Below are positions 31,557 through 43,630 of a DNA stretch of 64,000 bases, one piece after another. Every line of letters begins with the position of its first letter. Position 1 is the first letter of the stretch. The DNA is from Siphonodentalium dalli (taxonomy: Eukaryota; Mollusca; Scaphopoda; Gadilida; Siphonodentaliidae). Under the pieces are notes generated by a model. The model was not told where the DNA came from. It worked only from the letters and a program-made list of their open reading frames with translations, and did no database searches. Position numbers and translations under genes: made by a program. Where the stretch lies: NCBI GenBank assembly GCA_032622095.1, contig CP136067.1, forward strand, positions 82,302,705-82,366,704. Reading direction: 5' to 3'.

Positions 31557-34138
31557 CACTGTGTAGGAACTGTTACATCGGAAGTGGTTCTATCGCCGGT
31601 TTGTGATGGTTCTTGACTGATTTGTGACGGTTCCTTATGATCGAAATGATACATTTTCGCGACTTTTTGACAGTTAAAACGCAAATTTGGAGCCATCTAG
31701 CTGATAATTCGATTAATTTTTCCATTCCTTTCACAATCGGTGGCCCAATGAGCGTAATAATAACGAAAATTCTATTGTTCGGGTCATAACAACGACGAAA
31801 ACCGCGAATTTTGATATTTGTTTGGGCTCTCTCCAGATCGAGTCGGTTCTCTCCCCATTTAATCGGTTTTATACGGGTAATACAATGGCTAATATTTGGC
31901 AGGATAATGGTTCAAACTGACCATGTCGTGAAATTAACCAAGATAAACACAACAAAATATGCATTAAGTTGAAATTTGCACCATTGTCAACAATTTCTAT
32001 GAATTACACTGCCTTATTATGCTTATTCAATAACCTGTGTTACGCCTATAAAAATTCACCAAGTCGCCATCTAGTTTGAAAAATAACGCGTTTTGCAGGC
32101 CCAACATTGTCATGAATCAATCGCCGGTTAACTATATATAGTGCAATTTCATAGCGCTGCACTTCGGAAAGCGCGAGCGTAGACGGGATATATAGAGTTA
32201 TCTGTCTTGTATTTTATGTTGTCTATTTTCGTAGACGCATTTTAATCAGCAAAAAAGAAGACGTTAAAAGTTCGTTGACACCCATAAATTGTTCTGATTA
32301 CGCAATTTCTGAAGTTTATGTCGGGCATCCGCTTGTTGGATACTGATCATATAGGTTAGGTGCTATAATTCGCTATTTCTTCATCGCACTTGTTCGGAAT
32401 AATCTGACCGGCAATCACTCAGGGTTTGTTCTAACTTCTAAGCCTCTAGACAGTGAAGCCATGTCGCTCAGATTCCCGTTAAGAGATACTTGATTACAAC
32501 CAATCATGCAGTTAATTGTATTCACCTGCATGTAAGAGGGAATAATTGTTTTATACTAGTAAATGCTATCTTCTTGTAATATTAAATAACATAAAAATTG
32601 GATGAAATGAAAGCAAAATTTATTTGGTCACCAGCCTTTGACTTACTATCGCAGTCGCCCCGAATATGCAAGATCACCCCCGGGGCAACTGGTCTCGGGC
32701 ATGAGTAGTCACGCATCCTCAGGGATATTTCTGAATGTAAACACGGGTACCAATACTAAACCTTTAATAGTAACTCAATCAGCCAATGGAAGTTTTACAA
32801 AATCATGTGACTGTTGGTCAAAAGAGTACAAATTAAGTCGGGCCCATGTGAAGTCGACCCCATATGAATACCCAAATACGAAGACGACCCGACGCGAAGT
32901 CGACCTGAGAGAAGTCGGCCCCGATGATTAGATAGGAATTGAATATTGTTAATATTATTTTAAATGAGCACGGCGGACAATTACACTTTAAACGAACACA
33001 TTATTATTATTACTTTCCTCGGTCATTGTTGTGAAATCAAACTAAGGGAACAATTTCAACATATTGTTGGTGTGAAATTTCTAACCAATCTAGTGTAAGG
33101 TATGAATTTGTAACTGTTGAAAAATTTGAACAAAGTTTGGGGCATACACCAATTAAGCACCCCCCCCCTGTCCAAGCCCCACCCCTCCCCACCACGCATA
33201 TCCCCCGGCCACGCCATAACATATCAATGATTCAGTTGAACCTGATTTCATAAGATATGTTCATGTCCGGGCGACGAACATGCGTAAATGTCCCTTAGGC
33301 TGGACTTTCGAGGAAGACATATCCAACATATGCTGGCATCGAAACATTGTCCCACCTGGATCTTTCAATCATGGCCCTGTATTAATTATAAATGAATAAC
33401 ATCTCATGATATTTCTATTATCATTGGTATTTATATAGGCAGGTATGATTGTGATATTATACCCCTCGGGACTTTCAATATTTGGTTTCTACAAATTAAT
33501 GTCACTTACTATTATTATTATGTATTTATTGTATCATTTCTTAATATACCTGTTTTATTATGTAAATGGCATAAGCTACAGTCATTATCTGGTTTAAAAT
33601 GTCAGATACACAAGACAATATTCGGCCCAAAGTGCAGAAATCGTTGGAATAAATATTATGTATAGAACCGTCACAGCCATGATTAGCTTGAAATAGAACC
33701 GTAACACGCACACGTTTCGATTACGAGGCTACTGTTCCAAATTATCAACCGCTATCGGGATATTTTCTCAGCTATTTTACAGAAGAATAACACGTGTATA
33801 CTTTACACTCAATGTTCGTGTTCAGGATTTTATACGCCACCAAAAACGAAGAAATTGCGTTTACGTGGCTTGATTTTCAGTGATAACATGTTGATATTTA
33901 CGCGTTAGCTCGCTAATTCCGAGTTAATTGTGATCTAGAGTTCACGTTTAGACAATACGGCACTTCTGCAGCCTCTGTTCATTCGGGAAAGTATAATACA
34001 TTCAAGATATCTATAATTATGCGTGATTTTGTCCCGAAAATGATTATTTTTAATCATAAGGAACCGTAACAAATCAGTCAAGAACCATCACAATACCGGC
34101 GATAGAACAACTTCGGATGTAACAGTTCCTACACAGTG
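31557..34138. mobile_element. 2582-bp hAT-like non-autonomous element
   Basis: Inverted terminal repeats of about 80 bp start CACTGTGTAGGAACTGTTAC; the right arm ends at 34138. The flanks are ATTTTTTG (31549-31556) and CTTTTTTG (34139-34146), an 8-bp duplication with one mismatch, which points to hAT. The interior holds a short degenerate array around GAAGTCGACC (32840-32925) and a C-rich run near 33140-33200, but no transposase. Confidence 0.72.
32840..32925 (+). repeat. Short degenerate array inside the hAT-like element
   Basis: About five copies of a 15-17-bp unit related to GAAGTCGACCC. It overlaps the end of a 97-codon ORF (32638-32931) that therefore has little claim to be a gene. Confidence 0.6.
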
Positions 34139-34736
34139 CTTTTTTGCTAGCTTTCGACGTATTACTTGTGAATACTTTTGTGGACGTTTGCTGTGTCTCG
34201 GAGATACGAATGATAGTCATAATTATAGATGATCGCAAGTATTTTCATTTTCTTTTTACTGGTAAGCGGACAATTGGCATAGGGAATTCTGTATCATTTA
34301 GTAGGGCATACGTCGTTGTGGTCCCTGTTGCTGCTATTGGGAAAAGCACGATTTGTATATTCGGTCATGGGAAGCGGAAGGAATTTAAAATGTAAACCTG
34401 ACTTTTTCAAACAGGCGTGTGTTCAAGTCGTTGCTGTAACAGGCCATGCCAAAAAGAAGGTCCTTCAGGAAAGTAATAGATGTTCAGTTTATTAATTTGA
34501 GAAATCATATTAGTTCGGGCAATAAAAAAGAAATGGTTAGCGACCTCAAATGGGTGTCCAACATGCACATGCAAAGGGTTTTATTACACCCATATGGGCG
34601 AATTCCATTACGTCGCTTACTGATCTAGACTGAATTTTCGATGATTAATCTTTCTCCACACCGGGACTTTCATGCATCAATTCTGTGTGTTTATAATCAT
34701 ATTTGGCGAACCAAATTGATGCAGAAGTGTAATAAA

Positions 34737-34879
34737 TAGAGTAATCAATTAGTTCCGAGAATTACGTTCAATAATTCACTCGAGGCGAGCGACGTTATGT
34801 GTATCTCGTTTATTACCGACGTCTCTAGCCTCTCGTGAATTATTTAACGTAATTCTCTGAACAAATTGATTACTCTCTA
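34737..34879. mobile_element. Hairpin MITE (~143 bp)
   Basis: Left arm TAATCAATTAGTTCCGAGAA pairs with the right arm ending in ATTGATTACTCTCTA, and the inner arms AATAATTCACTCGAGGC / GCCTCTCGTGAATTATT also pair. No ORF. Confidence 0.7.
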
Positions 34880-36689
34880 TGTAACCTTATATGTTAGAAT
34901 CAGCTTGTGCAATCAGTAATTTCGTGAAATGGCTAAATTTGTCAGTCCTTTCATTAAACTATTAGAACTATCGGCCATTTCATGAAATGAATAACATATT
35001 GTTATAGTTTTTACGGTATCTACCGTTTATAAGACATTTTATTCAACTCGCGTAATTAATACCTTATGATGTATTCTTCACAAACATAGGTCAGACAATA
35101 CTGAGTTGAGGTTCCGCAATGCATTGTTTCCAAAAACATTTGTAAATTCCTTTAATATCGCATTCCAAAAGAGGATTACTTCAAAACAATAGAAGAAATC
35201 AAAGTAGCCAGTGATGACGTCGTGATATCTGCTGAATAAGTTTGAAAGTCTTCATCGTGTTGACGCAGTGAAGCTCATAAAGAAACGGCATATATTCAAA
35301 AAATTGACATTGCGTTCTGATAACATTGCTAAGTTCAGTCAATTCGAGAAACGACTGATTTTACATTCTTACTGTGACATACATATTGTAAACCAACAAT
35401 GCTCAGGTGCTGTCCGAGATTTGACAAATCGATGGCAATAAGGGTGCGTTTAAATTGCTGTAGATATGTATACAGTCCTACACGCATACTAGTGTAAACG
35501 GTTGATATAGAAATGCACACAGAAAGAAAACGGTATTCGTTCGTGTGAGCAAAAATCGTGTCCGTTATAAGTCACGGTCAACACCAATGTATTGCGACAG
35601 GCAAATCTGATTTGATTAATTGTTACTCGGGCTTGGCGAATGTGCTTAATGTTCCTTTGGCATTTCAACTCATGTATTTCACACTGTGTAAGCGAAAACA
35701 TGTGTACTGATGCGTGTGGTGACAATGTACTTTTGATACTAACAAAATGATAATAATAATATTAAGTAAATAAAGCTAAATATCTATACATTTTTGTATT
35801 GTATTGTATTTTGTATTCATGTATAAAACTCATAAAAATATGTAATACTATGCGTATACTGTAACCAAAAAATATGAATAAATTATATAAAAAAAGGCAA
35901 TGTACTTAAAGTAAAGTGTTTACTATACAGTATATCTTATTAATATTTGTTCTTCTTGGAGTTTGGTAATATCTTAGTACACTCAGTGAACAACAGGGCG
36001 ACCGCAAAAGCATAGCATAACCATTATCAACTGGTGTAAGAATAAACTGCTTTGGTCTGCTGATAGTTGATTCATTTTTTTTGTCTGGCCTAAACTGACA
36101 CATCTCACAGTGAATTGTCAATTACCAGAGTACCGATGAGCGCGCGTTCACTATCAGTAATCATGTTGTGATCACAGCAATCTGTGACACGTGACTTCAC
36201 ACAGATATGTGTACAGATCAACAGCAATGTAAACGGCCCATAAATCAAAACAGCTTTCGCGATCTCAGGACGCGTATATAGTTGTGCCATATACATTAAT
36301 GAACATTATTTTTTATAAGTATCTCCAAGATCGTTTCACAAAAGTCATATCCATAAATAGGTATCTACGTGGGTCAGCTATACCTCATTAATATATTACC
36401 CTATATATGTTCGGCCAATTAACAAACAGAAGAAGCAGCTCATTACTGTATATATGTACACTTATGCACATAATGATCACCGTGGGTTCATCTTCAAATC
36501 TGCGATGGATTTGTTTCTAACACTTTCATCGATCTTGGGTAGACACTATGCCATACACCTGGGGCGAGATTTCCGTACCCGCGACAGCAGAAAAGCATTG
36601 ATCAAACTCATCGGATATTCTCACAGACTGCACGAGGGTATCTGGCGTAGTGTATTGGAATCGTGACAGAGGCTTACTGTCTGGGAAGC
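34880..36689. other. No recognisable gene
   Basis: AT-rich. Short ORFs only, without motifs or exon borders I would support. Confidence 0.4.
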
Positions 36690-36993
36690 CCATTGTCCGT
36701 AAGAGTTTAAAAGGCAAGCTATTTCATTTGAGATGGATGTGTGGTAGATATGGATCTCTAATGTTTGGAGGGCCGAAGACCAAAATAGTTAAAAAGGCAA
36801 ACTATGTCGTTTCAACTGGATGTCTGATATATACGGAGTTCTGAAGTTAGGAGGACCGATGTCCTAAACAATTTAAAATGCAATCTATGTCTTGTCAACT
36901 GGATGTCTGATGTATACGGAATTCTGAAATTTGGAGATGTCCTAAACACTTTAAAAGGCAATCTATGTCGTTTCAATTTGATGTGCGATAATT
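36690..36993 (+). repeat. ~90-bp degenerate tandem repeat upstream of receptor exon
   Basis: Three to four copies of a module with the landmarks AAAAGGCAA, CTATGTCGTTTCAACTGGAT and ATACGGAGTTCTGAA. The last copy runs across the start codon of the following exon. Confidence 0.65.
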
Positions 36994-37240
36994 ATGGGAG
37001 CTTCGAATTTATATGACGTGATATTTGCTGTGTTGTGGCTTGGTGTTGCTGGAGAAACTGCTATCAGGGTTGGATTTTTAGGGATGAGTGGGGAGAACAT
37101 ACCGTATTCTATCCAGCGTGTTGGGCCAGCTGTTCATATCGCTGTGGCCAAAGTGAACTCAGACATACTGAACAGTGACTACAGGATCGAACTAATCGAG
37201 AAGACATATGACTCGATTTGCAGTGCAAGGATAGCTCCGG
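36994..37240 (+). CDS. First exon of a natriuretic-peptide-receptor-like protein (ANF-receptor domain)
   Basis: The ATG opens a signal peptide (hydrophobic VIFAVLWLGVAG, likely cleavage near residue 20). It is followed by the start of a ligand-binding domain: IRVGFLG, then RVGPAVHIAVAKVN and YDSICSARIAPG. The RVGPAV..AV...CS...AP pattern is that of natriuretic peptide receptors and related receptor guanylate cyclases. The exon ends at a good donor, G|GTAAGC at 37241, in phase 1. No further exons were found downstream on the plus strand before the minus-strand genes start at 48.6 kb, so this may be a displaced first exon, part of a gene with distant exons, or partly lost in the assembly gap. 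Confidence 0.6.
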
Positions 37241-37383
37241 GTAAGCAAGCCGTTAAGGATACGTGCATACACGCGTAAATGTGCCAGGCAATGTTGTGCA
37301 AGCATTTTGGTATAGAAAGCTACAATGTCCCAGAAACAGAATGAAAAAATGCTCATAAAATACACCAGTACCACAGCTAACTA

Positions 37384-37847
37384 TATGTGACCCGCCATAT
37401 CAAATCCAGTCGAAAGTCGGGATTTTTTTTACCCTGTGCAATGCATTCTCTTATATATGCGAGTCGACCATAGGTCGCCTCGCATAATATAAGAGAATGC
37501 ATTGGCCTAACAATTTTTTATCATGTTTTTTAAATAAATGTTTCTTACAATTTTTAGTACATAAAATAAAAAAAACATCCATTACCCTACAGGGAGCCCC
37601 ACACATATATAGAAGCATATAGAAGAGTGTCGTCTACTCATGTTTGTCTGGGGCTCTGTATGGGTGAAATTATAAAATTGTTAAAGAATACAAGAACAAA
37701 TTATTAAAATTGTAAAAAATGTTAGGCCAATGCATTCTCTTATATATGCGAGACGACCTATGGTCGACTCGCATATATAAGAGAATGCATTGGCACAGGG
37801 TAAACAAATCCCGACTTCCGACTGGATTTGATATGGCGGGTCACATA
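37384..37847. mobile_element. 464-bp foldback element with internal hairpins
   Basis: The ends are perfect inverted copies of TATGTGACCCGCCATATCAA and continue to AATCCAGTCG. Just inside each end is a long palindrome of the type GCATTCTCTTATATATGCGA with its complement (37446-37503 and 37731-37793). The same palindrome module occurs in the element at 54039-54594. Confidence 0.8.
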
Positions 37848-39030
37848 TTCGAAGTAATCACGTAGTTCCACTGGTAGCGATGCTATCGAAATGCGCCTGA
37901 AATAGTTTGCAATTATCTAGTAAGAATAAAACATTCTGGTATTTTAAGGCAATGTTGTTACAGTGGCACCGTTACAAGTGGAACTATGAACATTTTACTT
38001 CACATGTCGTTAGCTTTGGTAAATTTGTATTTGATAGGCATGTTGCCGCTCATATTCTGGCACCATAGGGTTCTCTATGAGAAAATGCCTGCAGAAATGC
38101 CGTGCAAACTTGCCAGTGTATGAACGTTCCCTAAGTGGCATGTCCAGCTTCTAAATTAAGCGCGCAGAAACAGAATTAATCAATCAAAATAATAAGCTTT
38201 GTATTATAATGTAAGTAGGATGCTGACGACTCTATTAAGTCCTTGGTGAACTGAAAATACTTTAATTGAACAATAATCGAAACCCAGCTGGTGTTGGTGT
38301 ACATACATAACATATTGTGACACAGTCAGTAGATACAGTTGGAACACCAAGATCCCGAAACATACATCGGGAATCTCAAATGTAGGCCTTATTATATGGG
38401 TACACTGCATATATAAGAAACTGCTTTGTTTACTGTAATAGCTTTAGTCATCTAGCATGTTTTACTAAGTACCCACTTTTGAAAATGACAGAATATTGAT
38501 ATGAAAAGCCAAACGTGACACTTAGTTTATAGCCACACTTAGTGTTTAATCGGAGTAACTAATTTGCATATTGAGGCGATTATTAAATAGAGCGTTGTAG
38601 ATTAAACAATAGTGGATAATTTTTTTTTTTTTTATCACGACTAAGACTTGTTAATTACAATATCAGATTGAAAACAAATTTGAATGAATAAACCGAAATG
38701 CTAAAAAGGTAAATATATTTTTATTTTTGACAATAATTTAGATATTAATGTGATTTAATAGAAAATAAGAGTTAGAAAATCATATTTTGCAGCGACAGAC
38801 TAACTTAAATGCATATATAAAAATAAAAATCAGCAATTTGAATTAAAAAAATAAATAAATACAATCTACTGACAGGTGCACGTTATAATAATAGCTAATC
38901 ACAGTCAGCTCAATTTTCAGCTTACCATGCAAAATGAGAATGTTGAGATGAACATCATTCGTATGGTACATGCTTCGAAAAAATCCACAATCTATAAGTT
39001 ATACGCCAAAACGGCAACGGAAGCTCTAGT
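37848..39030. other. No recognisable gene
   Basis: AT-rich, including a T-rich run near 38622. Short ORFs only. Confidence 0.4.
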
Positions 39031-39529
39031 TGCCATGAATCTTCACCCTGGCTAACGCCCGTAGAGATCATATTCCACCACCTGGGAAGTTTTTGAAGTG
39101 TTGACAGAGAACCTTATCAAGTTGAAAAATAACGCGGGGAATATATTTCTTAACAGTTCCTTAATAATCTTCTTCACTGTTGGTGAAGGTCCCAACTCGA
39201 AATTGTGACTTTGTAAGCGATTTTGCTTTGCGTCGCTTACACTTATGGCATAACTTCTGGGCAAATATTGCAATGTTTTTTTTTGCGATATCGGTTCACA
39301 AAGGTCACAGAAAAGCATGTAATCACGAGCAGGGACCACCCCCTAATGTGAAGTAGATTATTGAAGAACACGTATTAACAAAGAAATCTTTCCTTGCCCT
39401 GTTTGTTCAATGTAATAAAGTTCCCGGTCAGAACGGGTCAAAACATAAAAAAAAAAGTTCCCAGGTTTTGTAAATGTCATGGTGGAATATGATCTCTACG
39501 TGCGTTAACCAGAGTAGAGATTCATGGCA
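39031..39529. mobile_element. ~500-bp foldback element
   Basis: TGCCATGAATCT at the left is answered by AGATTCATGGCA at the right. Inside, CGTAGAGATCATATTCCACC pairs with GGTGGAATATGATCTCTACG. The minus-strand ORF inside (39052-39339) reads partly through the arm and shows no motif. Confidence 0.7.
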
Positions 39530-40548
39530 TGAAACTACATGAAATTTATAGTCCGACACATCACTTGAGTGTACATTCAACTGAACACATTTTGAACATT
39601 TTCATCGCCCAATTTATGTTGGTAGCACGTTACAAGGGGAAACAATCGCAGTTGGATTATTGACGAAATAGCGCAGATGTTTGAAGAGGTGGTTCTAAAG
39701 TGGTTTTAAGAGCATGTTTTTTTAAAGAGCTCTTTAAAATCACGTTAAAAACATCTTCAAACATCTCCGTTATATCGTCGATAATCCTAGCTCAAATCCT
39801 AATCTCAGATGTTTGAAGAGGTATTTTTAAAGTGGGTTTAAAGAGCTCTTTAAATGCATGTTTTTACAGAGCTCTTTAAAATCATGGCATGACCTACGGA
39901 ATCTCATAATTGTGAACACTCTATTATATACAGCCATGGGGCAACGGAAGCATGGACGCTCATGGAGTTGTTGTTAGGCTGACAAAAATCAAATCACATT
40001 GAAACTTCCTCTTTTAGTCGATATCTGACAATCAAGCAATCAAGACCTCATATTAATGTCCGATCTAATTATGTTCTGGCACTGAACACGTACAGCTGGT
40101 GGTTTTATGGTGTCGTATCGGACAGGGCATCACTATATTAAGGTTATATCCGTCGTCAGTTGTATAAGGGAATCAAAAACGTAAAGATGTTATTGACGAA
40201 CGAATTTAACCCTTTCTTTACGGTGTCAGACCGGTTTTCCGAAGACCTATTACTACGAAGGCCCACAACTCCGAAGACCCGATTCTCCGACGGCCCACAA
40301 CTCCGAAGACCCGATTCTCCGACGGCCCACAACTCCGAAGACCCGATTCTCCGACGGCCCATAACTCCGAAGATCCGATTCTCCGAAAGCCCATAACTCC
40401 GAAGGGCCGATTCTCCGAAGACCTATAACTCCGAAGACCTATAACTCCGAAGGGCCGATTCTCCGACGGCCCATAACTCCGAAGGTCCGATTCTCCGAAG
40501 ATTTTGTTTTATCGGGGTATTATCGTTTACTAAATAGTGTACAGTCCA

Positions 40549-40737
40549 GTGGCGAAGCCAAGGGGTCCCAAAATTCCCACTGCCCCCATTAAACCTCTAC
40601 TTGCTATTTCAGACAATATGGGCCCCTACCAAAACATGTCCAATGTCATGTAAACGCCCGGAAATCGTTCATGGGGCATCAAAATATTCAAACTTTTCCT
40701 ACGGCCCCCACCTAAATGGGAATCCTGGCCCGCCACT
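40549..40737. mobile_element. hAT-type terminal motif pair inside the foldback (left)
   Basis: CAGTGGCGAAGCC at the left and GGCCCGCCACTG at the right form CAGTGGCG-type hAT ends. A related pair lies at 40890-41138, in the other half of the foldback. Confidence 0.45.
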
Positions 40738-40889
40738 GACTATACACCAGATACTATAACGTTACGTTTGCCCATGAGATGCCAGAGTAAAATGTACAGG
40801 GGTGAACGGGGAAGAACTTGTCGCCCCTGTGCATGTTAGGCTACTCTGACATTCTTGCAGCGTTTCGTTATAATATACCCGGTGCACAC

Positions 40890-41138
40890 CAGTGGCGGAG
40901 CCAGGGTTCCCATTTAGGGGTGCACATTAATTAGCATATGTGGGGGATATGTGGGGGATATATCATGCATATCATACATGGGGGGGGGGGGGTCGCCCCA
41001 ATCGTTGGTCCGGGGGCTCCCCTGGGCAGGAACACTGTGAATCTGAATGCCTAGGAGGGATTTCCTGACGTTTACATGACATTTGACATGTTTTTTGGGG
41101 GCGGTCTTCCCTAGGGCCCCATTGACACCGCCACTGGA
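40890..41138. mobile_element. hAT-type terminal motif pair inside the foldback (right)
   Basis: CAGTGGCGGAGCCAGGG at the left and CACCGCCACTG at the right. A G12-type run lies near 40980. Confidence 0.45.
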
Positions 41139-43530
41139 CTGTACACTATTTAATAAGCGATAAAACATGATCTTCGGAGAATCGGACCTTCGGAGAATCG
41201 GACCTTCGGAGAATCGGCCCTTCGGAGTTATAGACCTTCGGAGTTATGGGCGTTCGAAGTTATAGGCCTTCGGAGTTATGGGCTTTCGGAGTTATGGGTC
41301 TTCGGAGTTATGGGATTTCGTAGAATCGGGACTTCGGAGTTATGGGCTTTCGGTGAATCGGGGCGTCGGAGAATCTGACCTTCGGAGAATCAGACCTTCG
41401 GAGTTATGGGTCTTCGGAAAAACGCTACGTAACCTTCTTTACTCATTTATGAGAAGTTCCCTTAGGAAATGTTCAGATAATAAGTTCAACAAACGAATTG
41501 GTATTATCGGCACGCGCAGTAACGTAAGAGTTTAACGCAATGCTATCCAACAATGTTATTATTATGTTAATTAGAATATAATTATGATATTCAATTTGTG
41601 TTGGGTTATTTAGTGTTGACTGTGAGATAAACATGGGTGATAAGGGCGGTTGCACAATTTTGTCAATATGAAAAATGGAACTATATTTTTTCTTGAAGGT
41701 ATCTTTACTTCCTCTTTGGTTGTGATAAGTAAATAATATTATTTTTTTCTTTAACCGCAGCCGTCTCGAGATCGTTTGTCCTTGCTAAACTGTGATTATG
41801 TGATAAAAAGAATTTCAAATTTGTCGCAATTCTATAAGATTTGACAAATTACTGAACAGTTTTGTTTTCCGTCATAACAATGGTTTCATCACGTGAGATT
41901 TCGTCATTGAAGAACTATTAGTAATGAATATAAAAAACCAAATTTATCTATTTCTCCATGTTCTTCTTGGTGGTGATATTTTTGGTCTGTCAATGTCAGA
42001 CCAACCTGCATTCATACTCCACGGAGCTAAAAAAAATCAAGACACATCACTTGTGTCTACATTCAACTGAACACATTTTGAACATTTTCATCGCCCTATT
42101 TATGCTGGTAGCACGTTGCAAGGGGAAACAATCGCAGTTGGATTATTGACGAAATAACGCAGATGTTTGAAGAGGTGGTTCCAAAGTGGTTTTAAGAGCC
42201 ATTTAAAGGCATGTTTTATATACAGAGCTCTTTAAAATCACGTTAAAGGCATCTTCAAACATCTCTTTAAAGGGATGTTTTTACAGAGCTCTTTAAAATC
42301 ATGGCATGACCTACGAAATCCCATAATTGTGAACACTCTTTTATATACAGCCATGGGGCAACGGAAGCATGGAGGCTCATGGAGTTGTTGTTAGGCTGAC
42401 AAAAATCAAATCACATTGAAACTTCCTCTTTTAGTCGATATCTGACAATCAAGCAATCAAGACCTCATATTAATGTCCGATCTAATTATGTTCTGGCACT
42501 GAACACGTACAGCTGGTGGTTTTATGGTGTCGTATCGGACAGGGCATCACTATATTAAGGTTATATCCGTCGTCAGTTGTATAAGGGAATCAAAAACGTA
42601 AAGATGTTATTGACACACTAATTTAACCCTTTCTTTACTCATTTATGAGAAGTTCCCTTAGGAAATGTTCAGATAATAAGTTCAACAAACGACTTGGTAT
42701 TATCGGCACGCAGCAATAACGTAAGAGTTTAACGCAATGCTATCCAACAATGTTATTATTATGTCAATTAGAATATAATTATGATATTCAATTTGTGTTG
42801 GGTTATTTAGTGTTGACTGTGAGATAAACATGGGTGATAAGGGCGGTTGCACAATTTTGTCAATATGAAAAATGTCACTATATTTTTTCTTGAAGGTATC
42901 TTTACTTCCTCTTTGGTTGTGATAAGTAAAATAATATTATTTTTTTCTTTAACCGCAGCCGTCTCGAGATCGTTTGTCCTTGCTAAACTGTGATTATGTG
43001 ATAAAAATAATTTCAAATTTGTCGCAATTCTATAAGATTTGACAAATTACTGAACAGTTTTGTTTTCCGTCATAACAATGGTTTCATCACGTGATATTTC
43101 GTCATTGAAGAACTATAAGTAATGAATATAAAAACCAAGTTTATCTATTTCTCCATGTTCTTCTTGGTGGTGATATTTTTGGTCTGTCAATGTCAGACCA
43201 ACCTGCATTAATACTCCACGGAGCTAAAAAAAAATCAAGACACATCACTTGTGTCTACATTCAACTGAACTCATTTTGAACATTTTCATCGCCCAATTTA
43301 TGCTGGTAGCACGTTGCAAGGGGAAACAATCGCAGTTGGATTATTGACGAAATAACTCAGATGTTTGAAGAGGTGGTTCCAAAGTGGTTTCAAGAGCCCT
43401 TTAAAGGCATGTTTTTTTTAAAGAGCTCTTTAAAATCACGTTAAAAGCATCTTCAAACATCTCTTTAAAAGCATGTTTTTACAGAGCTCTTTAAAGTCAT
43501 GGCATGACCTACGAAATCTCATAATTGTGA

Positions 43531-43630
43531 NNNNNNNNNNNNNNNNNNNNNNNNNNNNNNNNNNNNNNNNNNNNNNNNNNNNNNNNNNNNNNNNNNNNNN
43601 NNNNNNNNNNNNNNNNNNNNNNNNNNNNNN
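43531..43630. other. Assembly gap (100 N)
   Basis: Exactly 100 undetermined bases, the conventional size for a gap of unknown length. It cuts unit 3 of the 1.2-kb array; the sequence after it does not continue the array. Confidence 0.99.

Larger units (their letters stand above)
40222..41434. mobile_element. 1213-bp foldback element with CTTCGGA-type arms, inserted in unit 1
   Basis: It is flanked by TTCTTTAC on both sides (40214-40221 and 41435-41442). The corresponding place in unit 2 (near 42635) reads straight through with a single TTCTTTAC, which is the empty site. The terminal 26 bases start GGTGTCAGACC and GGTTACGTAGC and both run into TTTTCCGAAGACC. The arms consist of short degenerate units such as CTCCGAAGACCCGATT, then ACTAAATAGTGTACAGTCCAGTGGCG, and are inverted copies of one another. 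An 8-bp duplication suggests hAT-type insertion. Confidence 0.85.
39555..43530 (+). repeat. ~1.2-kb tandem array, at least three units, cut by a gap
   Basis: GACACATCACTTG starts units at 39555, 42041 and 43239, so units 2 and 3 are 1198 bp apart. Unit 1 is longer because it holds a 1213-bp foldback insert and about 65 extra bases. Each unit contains hairpin-prone AGATGTTTGAAGAGGTGG ... CATCTTCAAACATCT. Unit 3 runs into the N gap. No gene is evident. Confidence 0.9.

Noticed and set aside
32638-32931. 97-codon ORF inside the 2.58-kb element
   Set aside because: The C-terminal half is a translated short repeat and the rest has no motif.
39052-39339. 95-codon minus-strand ORF
   Set aside because: It lies largely inside the foldback element at 39031-39529 and reads through its arm; no domain seen.
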